A stretch of DNA of 64,000 nucleotides from Caldilineaceae bacterium bin34 (GCA_002238555.1 MPMO01000017.1:1-64000); one strand, 5' to 3'. Shown: positions 1 through 9,069, numbered from the stretch's first letter. A program made the numbers and translations. Notes: generated by a model not told the origin, from the letters alone.

Positions 1-195
1 AGGAGCTGCGCCGGGCCCTGGGAGACCGGGTGTATCCGACCCTGGAGGCCAAGCAGGAAGCCCTGGAGCCGATCCTGAGGGCCTGGCAGGCGGATCCGGA
101 GCGGGTCAAGCAATTGTGCGGCTGGCGTTGGATCCGGAAGGCCCTAACGGATTTGCCCGCGGACACACAAGTAATCTAACCATATTGGATTGGTA
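1..195 (+). mobile_element. IS630-family element, 3' end only (cut by window edge)
   Basis: Bases 1-179 repeat the last 179 bases of the transposase at 14763-14941 almost exactly and end at the same stop codon (177-179). The sequence continues into the same right terminal repeat (ending ATTGGATTGGTA at 195), after which the two copies diverge. It encodes the C-terminal part of the DDE transposase after the catalytic glutamate region. The near identity means the two copies moved recently. The rest of this copy lies outside the window, so whether it is complete cannot be seen. Confidence 0.9.
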
Positions 196-396
196 TTACA
201 CTTGGGGGCTGGCAGTCCGGGTTGTCATGTTCAACCTGCGCTGTCAGGAGGCCGTGCCGTGCGACCACACGCACGGCTTCCGACATGTGTAGCGCATCTT
301 CAACGGGGTACACAGGTATATAAAAGCCCCATTCAATACAGATGCCCCAGCCTGGCTGCCAAACCGGTGCCGCCCGGCATACAGGCCAGGGAACGA

Positions 397-415
397 CACT
401 GTTTCAATCTCGTTG
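397..415 (+). repeat. Repeat R1, copy A (IS-end-like 19-mer)
   Basis: The 19-mer CACTGTTTCAATCTCGTTG occurs here, at 41818-41836, and inverted at 40908-40926. The similarity continues weakly for about 15 bases. A second stretch at about 605-665 resembles 40827-40885, which lies next to the inverted copy. This pattern is what the terminal repeat of a decayed insertion sequence would give. No transposase frame is recognisable between 196 and 759, and nothing else is seen there. Confidence 0.6.
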
Positions 416-759
416 ATATTGGTTCCGGACGCACCGACGACGACTCTGTCCATGGTCCGATCCTGTCCTGTTGGCATTCTGGCAGGCGTTGGCGCCGGAG
501 GGGCGGGAACGCCTGCGGCACCTCGTGGGAGGCGGGCCGGGTGCTCTCCGGACGCGTTTCAAGCCCAGGCAGATCCTGGGCTGAAAACAGAGATGGGGTG
601 TGTCCGATGGGCCACGGCATGGCCTGAACCGGCGCATGGAAGCCGCGTGTACGAAGCCGCCCATGACGGACCGGAATCGATGGTCTGAAGCGGCCAACAG
701 GCGGCTATGCACCGTTCAAGGCGATGGCGACGATGACGCGGGCGGCGAGGGCTGTGTGA

Positions 760-1082
760 TACCAATCCAGTGTGATATCGACACATCACACCGTCGTCTG
801 CCCGAGGGGCGTCTCCTACAACCTGCAGGACAGCAGTTGTCTTGGAGGGTGTATGGAAATGCCGAACAGGAGGCACAGAGTGGGATGCATCGACTCCGAA
901 AGGCTACCGATCCCCTCGGAGACATGGGATTACATCGCCATGGTCAACTGGCATGGTGCATCGAATCAGACCCGCATGAGCCATTTTCCAAACACCCTCT
1001 TGGCGAACGACACTGGACCAGCCGCCTCCGGGGCAACGGCCCGATGATCAACCAATAGTGTCTCAGACATACTGGATTGGTA
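760..1082. mobile_element. MITE-like element with IS630-type ends
   Basis: The segment begins TACCAATCCAGTGTGATATC and ends CATACTGGATTGGTA, so its termini are inverted repeats of about 14 bases that resemble the ends of the IS630 copy at 13824-14957. TA at both outer edges fits the TA target of IS630/Tc1 elements. It is only about 323 bp and has no transposase frame, so it would be moved in trans, or it is a deletion relict. Its first 86 bases recur inverted at 20861-20944. It abuts a broken toxin gene on its right. Confidence 0.6.
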
Positions 1083-1131
1083 GTGAAACCTCGCCACTGT
1101 TCCCAACAAGACAGCCGACACCCCAACAGCG

Positions 1132-1233
1132 TCAGCCTCCTAGGCCCTTTGGATTTCGGCGCGGACCGGTGGCCCCAGACTGGGTGTCACCAGCTCCCAA
1201 CCGGACAGTGTCATGCGCATCCAGCAATGTCAC
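1132..1233 (-). pseudogene. Broken PIN-domain toxin start (VapC-like)
   Basis: Reading left from a GTG at 1233, which overlaps the antitoxin stop by 4 nt (GTGA), the frame gives VTLLDAHDTVRLGAGDTQ and stops after 33 codons. LLDxH followed by a GD about ten residues later is how PIN-domain toxins begin, and the Asp in LLD is their first metal ligand. A real PIN toxin needs about 130 residues. The rest is missing, and the MITE-like element ends 50 bases further on. The position directly after a Phd-type antitoxin supports the call. The match is short, so this is moderately sure. Confidence 0.5.
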
Positions 1234-1514
1234 GGGTTGAGTACCCGATCCGGATTGACTTCGGCTTCCCACTCGACACCCACTGGAGACATGATGTCGT
1301 CGTGGATCTTCAGCCGGTCCTGGTCGATGCCAAAAAGCGACTTGGGTCGCTGTCGTTCCCGACAGGCAGTCAACTTCGTGATGGGCTTGCCATGCCTGGT
1401 GATGATCTCACCGCCGTTCTCGGCCACATCATCCACCAATGTCAGACACTTGGCCTTGAAATCCGATGATGTCATGGTCCAAGTGTAGTTGGCGCCACCG
1501 CTGTTCGTGCTCAT
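1230..1514 (-). CDS. Phd/YefM-family antitoxin (orphan)
   Basis: A 94-residue protein whose residues 14-50 have the Phd/YefM pattern: a short helix-strand start, a VDDVAENGGEIITRHGKPI block and a KLTA strand, then a basic linker and an acidic tail (residues 60-94) typical of the toxin-binding part. Such antitoxins bind their own operator and neutralise a PIN or Doc/RelE partner. The toxin that should follow is only a broken PIN start overlapping the stop codon by 4 nt. An internal ATG at 1475 would give the more usual family start; the 1514 ATG has a weak GGAACC upstream. Sure of the family, unsure of the start. Confidence 0.75.
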   Translation of the reverse strand: MSTNSGGANYTWTMTSSDFKAKCLTLVDDVAENGGEIITRHGKPITKLTACRERQRPKSLFGIDQDRLKIHDDIMSPVGVEWEAEVNPDRVLNP

Positions 1515-2202
1515 ATCGAGGTTCCAATCGGCTGCATCGTTTCCATAGCATGACCACCAAGCTCATAACCGGGGAAACCTTGAGCCTGCCTCCGATCAAG
1601 CACACTTTGGGCCAGCCAGGAACTTCCTGCTGTTTCAGGCTGGTCAACAGTCTGCTGCTGAAACACTCTCTGTTCAGAGGCCCCGGTGCAACTCGGCCGT
1701 GTCCATCATCCCAGACCAACGTCAGGACCGTTGAACCAGCCTGTCACGGCTACAATGATGCAAGTTGGGGTGTGTACCACCGTGCGCTGTAGGGAAGATT
1801 GGGTTGGGTCGTGAGCACCGCGTTGTTCCTAAACACCGTCTCTATTCACCATCCTCGGAGGGTGTCTCGTTGCGGCCGGGTCGGCACGTTCGTTCCTTCA
1901 CGATCATGCCGCCATCGTCGGGTGCCCGCAACCAAGGCGATTGCACCCGTCGGCAGAGCCGGGATCCGCGTTATCGTGTCCGGCCGACACGCCACGGGAC
2001 AGTGCCGGCCCACACCCGGTGTTCGCACCGGCGATCGAGGGCTCCATGTCCTTGACAAGCCGGCGTGGGCAAGGGTTGGTTTGTGGTTTTTCGGTTGCCG
2101 TTGCGCCTCCGGATCCGCTCAGTGCCAGATGAGCGATCCCGAGCCTCATCCGGCAAGCAAGTGGTTTCCGGTCGCGCAGATGCCTGTTGGAGGCTTGAAA
2201 AA
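1515..2202. other. No gene recognised
   Basis: About 690 bases without a convincing gene. Short frames on both strands overlap each other and show no family motif. The last part is the leader of the GPP34 gene. Confidence 0.5.
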
Positions 2203-2850
2203 ATGCTGAGGTTTGCGGAAGAGGTCTTGCTGTTGCTGTTGGACGAGGAACGCGGGGACATCACTACCCGCATCTCGACACACACGTTGAATGTTGTTCT
2301 GTCGGGAGCCGTGTTGATGGATCTGGCTCTTGAAGGCCACATCGACACGGATCCACGCCAGCTTGTCGTGACCGATCCCACTCCGACCGGCGACTCGTTG
2401 CTCGATTTCGCCTTGAACGACATGATGCTGGACACCGAAATCCATGATGCCGGCTACTGGATCCGGCACTTCGCGCGGCAGGGCAACGCCATCCGGCGCC
2501 GGGTCCTGCGCCGCCTGGTCAAACGCAATGTCCTCGAGTCGGAAACCGAGGGGCGGATGCTGCTGTCCCGGCTGGTCTCCCTCTCCCGCCGCTACCCGAT
2601 GGCCGACGGATCGTGGGTGGAGGAGGTGCGGCTGCGCATCATGCGGATTCTGTTCAGCGATGAAATTCCCGACCCGCGCGATGTCGCAATCATATGCCTG
2701 GCGGATTCCTGCAATCTGTTCGACATCATCCTGAACCCCACGGACCTGTACAACCTGCGGGACCGAATTGATCTGGTGAACAAGATGGACCTCATTGGCC
2801 GGTCGGTCAGCACATCGCTCCGCCAGGAGGCCTCCGCCAACGGTACGTAA
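2203..2850 (+). CDS. GPP34 (GOLPH3-like) family protein
   Basis: A 215-residue all-helical protein. It has the family landmarks in order: FAEEVLLLLLDEERGD near the N-terminus, the SGAVLMDLALEGHIDTD block, the VVTDPTPTGDSLLD signature, then arginine-rich LVKRNVLE. The eukaryotic relatives GOLPH3/Vps74 bind phosphoinositides at the Golgi; bacterial members are of unknown role, possibly membrane-lipid binding. The start is the ATG at 2203, because GGAGG lies 9 bases before it and the 46 upstream codons of the open frame do not resemble the family. It stands alone, with a phytanoyl dioxygenase gene 200 bases downstream. Confidence 0.85.
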   Translation: MLRFAEEVLLLLLDEERGDITTRISTHTLNVVLSGAVLMDLALEGHIDTDPRQLVVTDPTPTGDSLLDFALNDMMLDTEIHDAGYWIRHFARQGNAIRRRVLRRLVKRNVLESETEGRMLLSRLVSLSRRYPMADGSWVEEVRLRIMRILFSDEIPDPRDVAIICLADSCNLFDIILNPTDLYNLRDRIDLVNKMDLIGRSVSTSLRQEASANGT

Positions 2851-3053
2851 CCGACCGGGAGCACCGGTTGCGGTAACGGACCGGCACCCGCGCATGACCG
2901 TGATGGCTCCCGCCGCCGACCCGGCCGGACACCTGAAGCCGGCGTTCCCGACACCGACCGCCGCCACGAGGGAGACAACACCCACAGGTGCCCGCGCAAT
3001 GCACTTCCTGCCCTTCACTCCACCCATGACCAGGCATGGGGAGCATTGATTGG

Positions 3054-3836
3054 ATGAAGAGCCAGCTGACCCGACAACAGAAAGAGGAATTTGTGGAGAA
3101 CGGGTTTCTCCACATTCCGTCCGCGGTGCCCCTGCATAGAGCCCACGCCGCGTTGCGGGCCATCAACCACTCGATCGGCGAAGTGGGCCAGACCGGGGCG
3201 GATCCCACCCGGTACCAGGTGGACAGCCACTGCCACGAACTGCGCCACGCCCCGGTCCTCACCGATGTCTTCAACCGCACCGCCGTCCGGAGCCTGACCG
3301 AGGACCTGCTGGGACTCGGCAACATGCAGCCGGTGGAGGAAGTGCAGATTGCCGCGCGCTTCCCGCTGGCACCGGGGATCGAGGCGTCCCCCATCGAAGG
3401 TCACCTGGATGCGGTTGGGACCGGTACCAACGGCGCCCCCGCGGGCTCGTACCTGCGCAACTTCACCGTCATCGCCGTCGTCTATCTGGTGGACGTGCCG
3501 GCTCCCTACAGCGGCAACTTCACGGTGTGGCCCGGATCCCACATCGAGTCCCGCGACTTCTTTCGGCGGGTGGGGCACGAAGTGCTGACCCGGGGCGATC
3601 CCGACATCGAGGACCTGACCGGCGAACCCGTCATGCTGACGGGCAGGGCCGGAGACGCCTTCCTGTGCCACCATCTGATTCAGCACACGGGCGGACCCAA
3701 CCTGTCCCCCCATGTACGCCACGCGGTGATCAGCCGTATCAAGCACCGCAACGTGGACGAGCTGGACCTCGGGGGCTTCACGGACATGTGGCGCGAATGG
3801 GAAGGCATCGCGGACCTGACCGCGGCCCACGCCTGA
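3054..3836 (+). CDS. Phytanoyl-CoA dioxygenase (PhyH) family protein
   Basis: A 260-residue non-haem Fe(II)/2-oxoglutarate oxygenase. The iron-binding motif HxD is visible in EGHLDAVG, the distal histidine in CHHLIQHTGG, and the 2-oxoglutarate-binding arginine in RHAVISR. The N-terminus (TRQQKEEFVENGFLHI) is the usual PhyH start helix. Members hydroxylate diverse small molecules; the substrate cannot be told from sequence. GGGAG sits 10 bases before the ATG at 3054; an in-frame ATG at 3036 would add six residues. A second, only distantly related PhyH protein is at 42376-43170. Confidence 0.85.
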   Translation: MKSQLTRQQKEEFVENGFLHIPSAVPLHRAHAALRAINHSIGEVGQTGADPTRYQVDSHCHELRHAPVLTDVFNRTAVRSLTEDLLGLGNMQPVEEVQIAARFPLAPGIEASPIEGHLDAVGTGTNGAPAGSYLRNFTVIAVVYLVDVPAPYSGNFTVWPGSHIESRDFFRRVGHEVLTRGDPDIEDLTGEPVMLTGRAGDAFLCHHLIQHTGGPNLSPHVRHAVISRIKHRNVDELDLGGFTDMWREWEGIADLTAAHA

Positions 3837-4057
3837 TTCACAGAGTCGCCCCCGCGGACCGACATCCTGATTGGCAACGTTGACTCAATACGAAGTCAGG
3901 GATGACGGCCTTGCGGTGCTTCGCCCTGAACTTCCTGACCGACCTGCAGCGGGAATTCCGGCCCAACGCGTCAATCCGGCGGTTGCACAAGACGGTGGTA
4001 CCGAATTCCGCCCGACCAGGGCCGATCATGGCCCCGTGACAACTTTGCCAACGCCGC

Positions 4058-4636
4058 TCACACTACTGTTGTTCGATTTTCCTGTACACCAAGCGGCTGG
4101 ATGTGCGAGCCAGGTGACTTGACGGTCAGAGGTATACCGGCAACGATCAGGTAGACATTGTCAGCCTGTGCCGCCAACAGTTGATGCAAATGCCCCATGT
4201 GGTCGCGAAATGCCCGGGCCAAGGCATTGACAGGAACAATGCCCGAACCCACTTCATTCGAGACCAATATTACGGAACAGGGACTGGATGCCAGTGCTTC
4301 CACCAGGATTTGGCTTTCCGATGCCACATCCCGTCCGGCCTGCATCAGATTGCTCACCCACAAAGTCAAACAGTCCACCACCGCCACTGTGTCGGGCGAG
4401 TCGATGCAGGCAATGGCCTCCGCAATTGACAAAGGTATTTCCCAAGTCTGCCAGTGAGGGGAACGTCGTTCCCGATGGCGCCGAATCCGATCGGCCATCT
4501 CTGCATCGTCCGGCTGGGCCGTGGCGATATAAATCGGTTGGGCAGCCGCATCAGCGAGTTTTTCGGCAAAGGTGCTCTTGCCCGATCGAGCACCTCCCAG
4601 GATCAAGGTGGTGGCAGCCATATTGGGGTTGTGCAT
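4058..4636 (-). CDS. cobU: Adenosylcobinamide kinase / adenosylcobinamide-phosphate guanylyltransferase
   Basis: A 192-residue protein of the CobU/CobP family, which phosphorylates adenosylcobinamide and then attaches GMP in late cobalamin assembly. Residues 6-17 have the P-loop LGGARSGKS, followed by the IYIATAQPDDAEM strand, the VVDCLTLWVSNL motif and SNEVGSGIVP, all hallmarks of the family. GGAGG lies six bases before the ATG at 4636; another ATG five codons later is possible. It is 50 bases downstream of the TRAP binding protein on the same strand. No other cobalamin gene is near, and the short gap leaves no room for a cobalamin riboswitch. Confidence 0.9.
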   Translation of the reverse strand: MHNPNMAATTLILGGARSGKSTFAEKLADAAAQPIYIATAQPDDAEMADRIRRHRERRSPHWQTWEIPLSIAEAIACIDSPDTVAVVDCLTLWVSNLMQAGRDVASESQILVEALASSPCSVILVSNEVGSGIVPVNALARAFRDHMGHLHQLLAAQADNVYLIVAGIPLTVKSPGSHIQPLGVQENRTTVV

Positions 4637-4686
4637 TGGTTGCCTCCGGTACTTCACCGTCGACGCGAGTGCGGCCCGGCGCGCGG

Positions 4687-5805
4687 CTACAGCACGGACT
4701 GGTAGTTGGTCATGGCCGCCTCGGACAGGCCAAACCACTCTTGGATGCTCATCCGGAAAGCGTTCCAGTTGCGGAAGATGGCGTTGAAATCCGGATCCCG
4801 CGCGGCAATCGCTTCGTAGATGGCAAAGGACGCGGTCTCGGCGGCTTGCATGAAGTCGTCCGGGAACGGAAGAATCTCAATGTCGTGGGTCTTCAGTTCC
4901 TGCAGCGCTTCCGCGTTCTTGGCATCGTACCGGGCCGTGGCCACGACATTGCTGGCCAGGGCCGCCAGTTCCACGGCCGCCTGATACTCCTCGGGCAGTT
5001 CGTTCCACGCTTCGAGATTGATCTGGAATTCGGCGTGCGCGCCCGGTTCCCACCACGCGGGATAGTAGTAATACCGGGCCACCTGGTGAAATCCCATCTT
5101 CAGATCGTCGTACGGTCCGATCCAATCCGTGGCGTCAATGGCGCCCGATTGCAGGGCTTGGAAGACCTCTCCGCCAGGCAGGACCTGCACCGTGGCTCCC
5201 AGCTGATCCATCACCTGACCGCCGAGGCCGGGAATCCGCATCTTCAATCCCACTATGTCATCCAGCGAACGGATTTCGCGATTGAACCAGCCCCCCATCT
5301 GGGCACCGGACGTGCCGCCGGGGAACTGGATGATGCCGAACCGATCCGCGTAGAACTCGCGCAGCAGTGCCAGACCGTCACCCTCGTAGAACCAGGCGTT
5401 GTTCTGGCGGGCCGTCAAGCCAAACGGCAGAGAGGTCCCGAACGCATTCACCGGACTCTTGCCGATGAAGTAATAGGACGCGGTCAGACCACACTGGACA
5501 GCGCCCTGTTCAACCACGTTCATGACTTCCAGGGGCGGCGCCAGTTCGCCGGCCAGGCGCGGTTCAATCCGGAATTTGCCGTTGGTCATGGCCGCGACGT
5601 GCTCGGCGAAGGCGACTGACATGTCCACGATGATGTCGGCTATCGGCGGAAAACTGGTGGCCATCTGCCACGTGAATTCCGGCAGCGATGGATCCTGCGC
5701 GGTCATTTCGGCCAGCTCCGCCGGCGTGACCGTGCAGGCGGCCGTCCCTACCGCCGCTGAAGCCAAGGCAGCTCCACTCAGGAATTTCCTTCGGTTCACA
5801 TTCAT
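4687..5805 (-). CDS. TRAP transporter substrate-binding protein (DctP family), Tat lipoprotein
   Basis: A 372-residue periplasmic binding protein. The N-terminus NRRKFLSGAALASA is a twin-arginine signal, and TAAC at about residue 22 is a lipobox, so it is probably exported folded and lipid-anchored. The body shows DctP features: QMATSFPP, the LRIPGLGGQV-like strand region (here MRIPGLGGQVMDQLG) and ALQSGAIDATDW. The length is typical. GGAGG precedes the ATG by 8 bases. The membrane subunits DctQ/DctM that it needs are not in the neighbourhood, so it either serves a distant transporter or is an orphan. cobU follows on the same strand, perhaps co-transcribed. Confidence 0.85.
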   Translation of the reverse strand: MNVNRRKFLSGAALASAAVGTAACTVTPAELAEMTAQDPSLPEFTWQMATSFPPIADIIVDMSVAFAEHVAAMTNGKFRIEPRLAGELAPPLEVMNVVEQGAVQCGLTASYYFIGKSPVNAFGTSLPFGLTARQNNAWFYEGDGLALLREFYADRFGIIQFPGGTSGAQMGGWFNREIRSLDDIVGLKMRIPGLGGQVMDQLGATVQVLPGGEVFQALQSGAIDATDWIGPYDDLKMGFHQVARYYYYPAWWEPGAHAEFQINLEAWNELPEEYQAAVELAALASNVVATARYDAKNAEALQELKTHDIEILPFPDDFMQAAETASFAIYEAIAARDPDFNAIFRNWNAFRMSIQEWFGLSEAAMTNYQSVL

Positions 5806-6347
5806 GATGTGCCTCCTTTGGGAATCGGAAAAGAGCCCGGTACAGACCGGGAACCGGAGCGGCACCGAGCGGAAGCATTGGGATCGGACCCCACTGTAAT
5901 TGTAGTGCCCCAAACGCGGGGTGGACGGGACGGCTTTCTCGTGGGAGGGAGATCCGAACGCGATCCCGTTCCTGCTTCGAAGTAGTTGCCAAGTCCAACA
6001 ACGGAGATACAGCCGGTTGAAAACGGGCATTCCCGGCTGCCGGCAGGACATAGTGCGGGGACATGCGGCAATCCGGGATGCCAGACATCCCGACGGGGTG
6101 GTGGCAGCCGGTCTGACACGATCGTCCTGCCGCCAACCGCGATGGAAACGGTCCGCGAACACTGTTCAATGCTTAGAACCCTCGCCGGATCCCTTCGATA
6201 TCCGTGGCACGGATGCGTCGAATGTTATTGGATTTCCACAACGAACATGGTTCCTGTTTCATTTGGAAACCTATTTTCATATATGATGGCCGTGTTGTCC
6301 CAAGCACATGCCATGGATTGGCTGGTCCATCTCAAATCGGACTCGCC
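5806..6347. other. No gene recognised; shared upstream region
   Basis: About 540 bases between the divergent TRAP binding-protein gene and the Rpn nuclease gene. It must hold both promoters. Part of it (6230-6300) is AT-rich compared with its surroundings. No gene or RNA is recognised. Confidence 0.5.
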
Positions 6348-7403
6348 GTGTCATCCCCGCCGGAACCGGCCTTTTCCCATGATCTCACCCTGAAGTCCCT
6401 GTTCGCCGAACGGGACATGGTTCGGGACCTGATCCGGTACCACGCCTCGATCCTGTTTCCCGAACTGCAGGGATTCGAACCCACGGAATTGGCGGCCAGT
6501 TCCACCGTGACGACCGATCCGGTCGCACCACCCCACCAGCAGGGGCGGGACCGGGATCTGGTTTGGACCCTGGCGCGCGCAGCCGCCAGGGAGGACCGGG
6601 TCCTGTTGCATCTGGAGTTCCAGTCGCAGCCCGACGCCACAATGACGCTGCGGATGGTCGACTACGCCCATGGACTGTTTCAACGCTACCCGGAACGCGA
6701 GGTGTGCGGCCTGGTCGTCAACACGGGCAGCCGGCCGTTCGGCTCGTGGTGGTGTCCCGTGCAGACCGTGGCCGGCACGCGCGGCTACGGCTTTCAACCA
6801 GGGCCCGTGCTGGATGTCCACGATTTTCCGTTGCCGGTCTTTCCCGATGCCCGTTATCCGCTGTCAGCGGACAGTCTGATGACGGGCTTCATCGCCCTGG
6901 CCCGGATCCAACTCGAGATGCGGCGGAACAACAGGGCGGCCGTAGATCAAATTCTGCCGGTCCTGCGGACGTGGATCGTGCCGCTGGTCCTACGCTCCAC
7001 GGAAACCCTGCGGAGGGCCTTCGGGGCCTGGTTCCGGACGGCATTTGGGGAACTGCTCGGGGATGATCCCGAGTTGCGTGCGGAGTTGAGTAAGATTGTC
7101 TATATCGAGGATGCGGAGGCCGTCATGTACACCATTTCCCAGGCGTTGGAGGATCGGTTCAAGCAAGGCGAGGCCCAGGGTGAGGCCCAGGGTGAGGCAC
7201 GGGGCGAAGCACGGGCCACACGGAATCTGCTTCTGCAGTTCGTCGCCGAAGCCTGGGGCGATGCGGAAGCGGAACGGTTCGCCAAGCAACTGGAAGGCAC
7301 CGAGCCCGACCGGATGCCGAGCCTCAGGGACCTGATGGCGGACCAGCGAGCCGGACGGCCACCCCGCCTGCACCACAACGGACGAACCGCGTCTGCGGAA
7401 TAA
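6348..7403 (+). CDS. Rpn-family recombination-promoting nuclease / putative transposase
   Basis: A 351-residue PD-(D/E)XK-type protein. Residues 10-35 have FSHDLTLKSLFAERDMV, and the nuclease core shows a conserved acidic strand RDRDLVW followed by LLHLEFQSQPD (the ExQ element), then ADAxx-type helices. Before the C-terminus is a run of GEAQGEARGEAR repeats. RpnA-type proteins cut DNA and promote RecA-independent recombination. The GTG start is inferred because the paralogue at 15010-16110 aligns from the same AVS(S/Q)P position and has a ribosome site there; an ATG at 6204 would add 48 residues that do not align. Confidence 0.8.
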   Translation: MSSPPEPAFSHDLTLKSLFAERDMVRDLIRYHASILFPELQGFEPTELAASSTVTTDPVAPPHQQGRDRDLVWTLARAAAREDRVLLHLEFQSQPDATMTLRMVDYAHGLFQRYPEREVCGLVVNTGSRPFGSWWCPVQTVAGTRGYGFQPGPVLDVHDFPLPVFPDARYPLSADSLMTGFIALARIQLEMRRNNRAAVDQILPVLRTWIVPLVLRSTETLRRAFGAWFRTAFGELLGDDPELRAELSKIVYIEDAEAVMYTISQALEDRFKQGEAQGEAQGEARGEARATRNLLLQFVAEAWGDAEAERFAKQLEGTEPDRMPSLRDLMADQRAGRPPRLHHNGRTASAE

Positions 7404-7553
7404 CAACCCCGGGACACTCTCCTGGCCAGCATGCCCATGGCCTACCGCGCAGCAGAAGATTCCGGATAGGTTCGTCGATTGGCAGGTATTCGTCGCGCCG
7501 GCGGATCATGGTTGACGAACGCATGGCTGCCGCCTCATTTGAGCGGCATCGTG

Positions 7554-7850
7554 TCAGGAAGCGGATTGCGGCCGGTATCGCTCAGCCTTGATCCGGTCTT
7601 CGTTCTGGCGTGCCTGCGCGAGCTCCCAGGTTACCTGTCGACGCAACCAGAACTCGGCATTGAACCAACCCCTCCTTTCCAGCCGAATTGCGATCTCCGG
7701 GGAAATGCCGGTGTGTCCATTCCGGAGTCGCGAAAGCGTTTGGCGGGCGACGACCAGGACCCGCGCCGCTTTGATTACGTTCAAGTCGAGCGGGTCCAGA
7801 CAGTTCTGTCGGATGCCGCGTCCGGAATGAGGAAATTTGGACATTGTCAT
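7554..7850 (-). CDS. HigA-like antitoxin (XRE helix-turn-helix), orphan
   Basis: A 98-residue protein with the HigA layout: a short proline-containing start, CLDPLDLNVIKAARVL leading into a helix-turn-helix (VARQTLSRLRNGHTGISPE), then the AIRLERRGWFNAEFWLRRQ helix that in this family reads roughly FWLNLQ. The residues usually found as LGVS are degraded to LVVA. HigA represses its own operon and binds HigB. No HigB-like frame was found upstream (7851-8246) or downstream, so it is an orphan or a remnant. Two ATGs (7850, 7844) are possible starts. Confidence 0.7.
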   Translation of the reverse strand: MTMSKFPHSGRGIRQNCLDPLDLNVIKAARVLVVARQTLSRLRNGHTGISPEIAIRLERRGWFNAEFWLRRQVTWELAQARQNEDRIKAERYRPQSAS

Positions 7851-8246
7851 CCTGCCGACTCCAGCCAACACTACAGTTGTAAGTTGACTGGTTGTCGTTG
7901 CCGGCGGAGGTAGTGGCAGTGCCGGGCTATTCACTGGTGGTGCCAAAACAACCAAGCCGGAATCGCCTGGATCTTGAATCCACACTCACCAGACAGGACC
8001 GGAGATGATCTCGGCTCCATCTGCCGCCAGGGCTTCAGTCTCCCACAACACGACTGGCAACTCTATGGCTGATGCTTGCGTGACCCGTTCCTCTACCCGT
8101 CCCATGCGGCCGAGTTCACGCAACCTTGGCCTCAAGCGAGGAGTTCGCTGGTTTCCCGACAACGCCGCGCGCGGGCCGTCACGGCACCCCGAGCAGATGC
8201 ACAAGGCACCGTGGAAGCCCGCGCCATATGAGGATACACAGCGGTG
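7851..8246. other. No gene recognised
   Basis: About 400 bases where a HigB toxin gene would be expected. I translated the minus strand and saw no RelE/HigB pattern. A 72-codon minus-strand frame (7986-8204) has no family signature. Confidence 0.45.
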
Positions 8247-9044
8247 TCAATGGCGACGGTCGCGCGTCTCCCGCCCGGTGAAGAAGAACCTCCCGGTCCC
8301 GCTTACGGCTGCCAGCAGCACGGCGAGGCCGAATACCAGCAGCTGGAGCGCACCGTCGAGCGCGGCCAGGGCGAACACGGCGACGGCCGCGGCCACCAGC
8401 ATGCGCACCCACTGCTCCACATACCAGGCCTTCCGGGCAGGGACACCCTCCCCTACGGACGCGGGGTCCCCACCGAGCAGTGCTCCCCGCTGCCACGGTA
8501 CCCCTAACGCGGGCAGCAGAATCCGGTCCAGCCCCCACCAGCCAGCCGTCTTCCAGGCGACCATCACCCCGAGGCCGATCAAGCCCAGGACCGGGTTGGT
8601 GCTGGCGGTGCCGGCCAGCATGAAGTTCCAGTTCATCAAGGCGCCGAAGAAGGCGGCGAGGCCCGTAAACGCCCCGACTATCAAGCCCAGGCCCACCAGG
8701 ACCTCACCATAGGCCACCAGCCACCCCACAACGTCATACCACTCGTTGCGGAGCAGGAACTCCAGGAACTGGCGGTACCAGTCATAGGCAATGGGGGGAC
8801 GGCCCTGTTCCGGGATCACGATGACGCGCTCCCAATAGCCCTTGACCGCCAGCCCTCCTCCGGTCCAGGCGGCTTCCTGTGTCTTGTGCCAACCCGCCTC
8901 AAGCCAACGCACACCCAACCACAGACGCACCATGAGCCAAAGCCAGGCCCAATCGGGGCTGCTAAAAACAGCATTCACCCAGCGTGGGTTGTTCAACACA
9001 ACTTTGTCTATCCGGCCGTTGCCGGATTGCCGACTGCCTGTCAT
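8247..9044 (-). CDS. DoxX-family membrane protein
   Basis: A 265-residue integral membrane protein with about six hydrophobic segments. Residues 30-60 (WLWLMVRLWLGVRWLEAGWHK) and the later stretch GEVLVGLGLIVGAFTGLAAF are the conserved DoxX helices, and WNFMLAGTASTNP is typical of the longer DoxX proteins linked to thiosulfate:quinone or other redox partners. The C-terminal 70 residues form two more membrane segments beyond the core domain. The ATG at 9044 has GGGAGG 11 bases upstream. It may form an operon with a small upstream gene ending at 9070. Confidence 0.85.
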   Translation of the reverse strand: MTGSRQSGNGRIDKVVLNNPRWVNAVFSSPDWAWLWLMVRLWLGVRWLEAGWHKTQEAAWTGGGLAVKGYWERVIVIPEQGRPPIAYDWYRQFLEFLLRNEWYDVVGWLVAYGEVLVGLGLIVGAFTGLAAFFGALMNWNFMLAGTASTNPVLGLIGLGVMVAWKTAGWWGLDRILLPALGVPWQRGALLGGDPASVGEGVPARKAWYVEQWVRMLVAAAVAVFALAALDGALQLLVFGLAVLLAAVSGTGRFFFTGRETRDRRH

Positions 9045-9069
9045 CCTTAACCTCCCATTTCTTGCCGGT

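Noticed and set aside
397..415. R1 19-mer as a CRISPR repeat
   Set aside because: Only three dispersed copies and no array; cas genes are absent.
4637..4686. Cobalamin riboswitch before cobU
   Set aside because: The gap is only 50 bases, too short for the aptamer.
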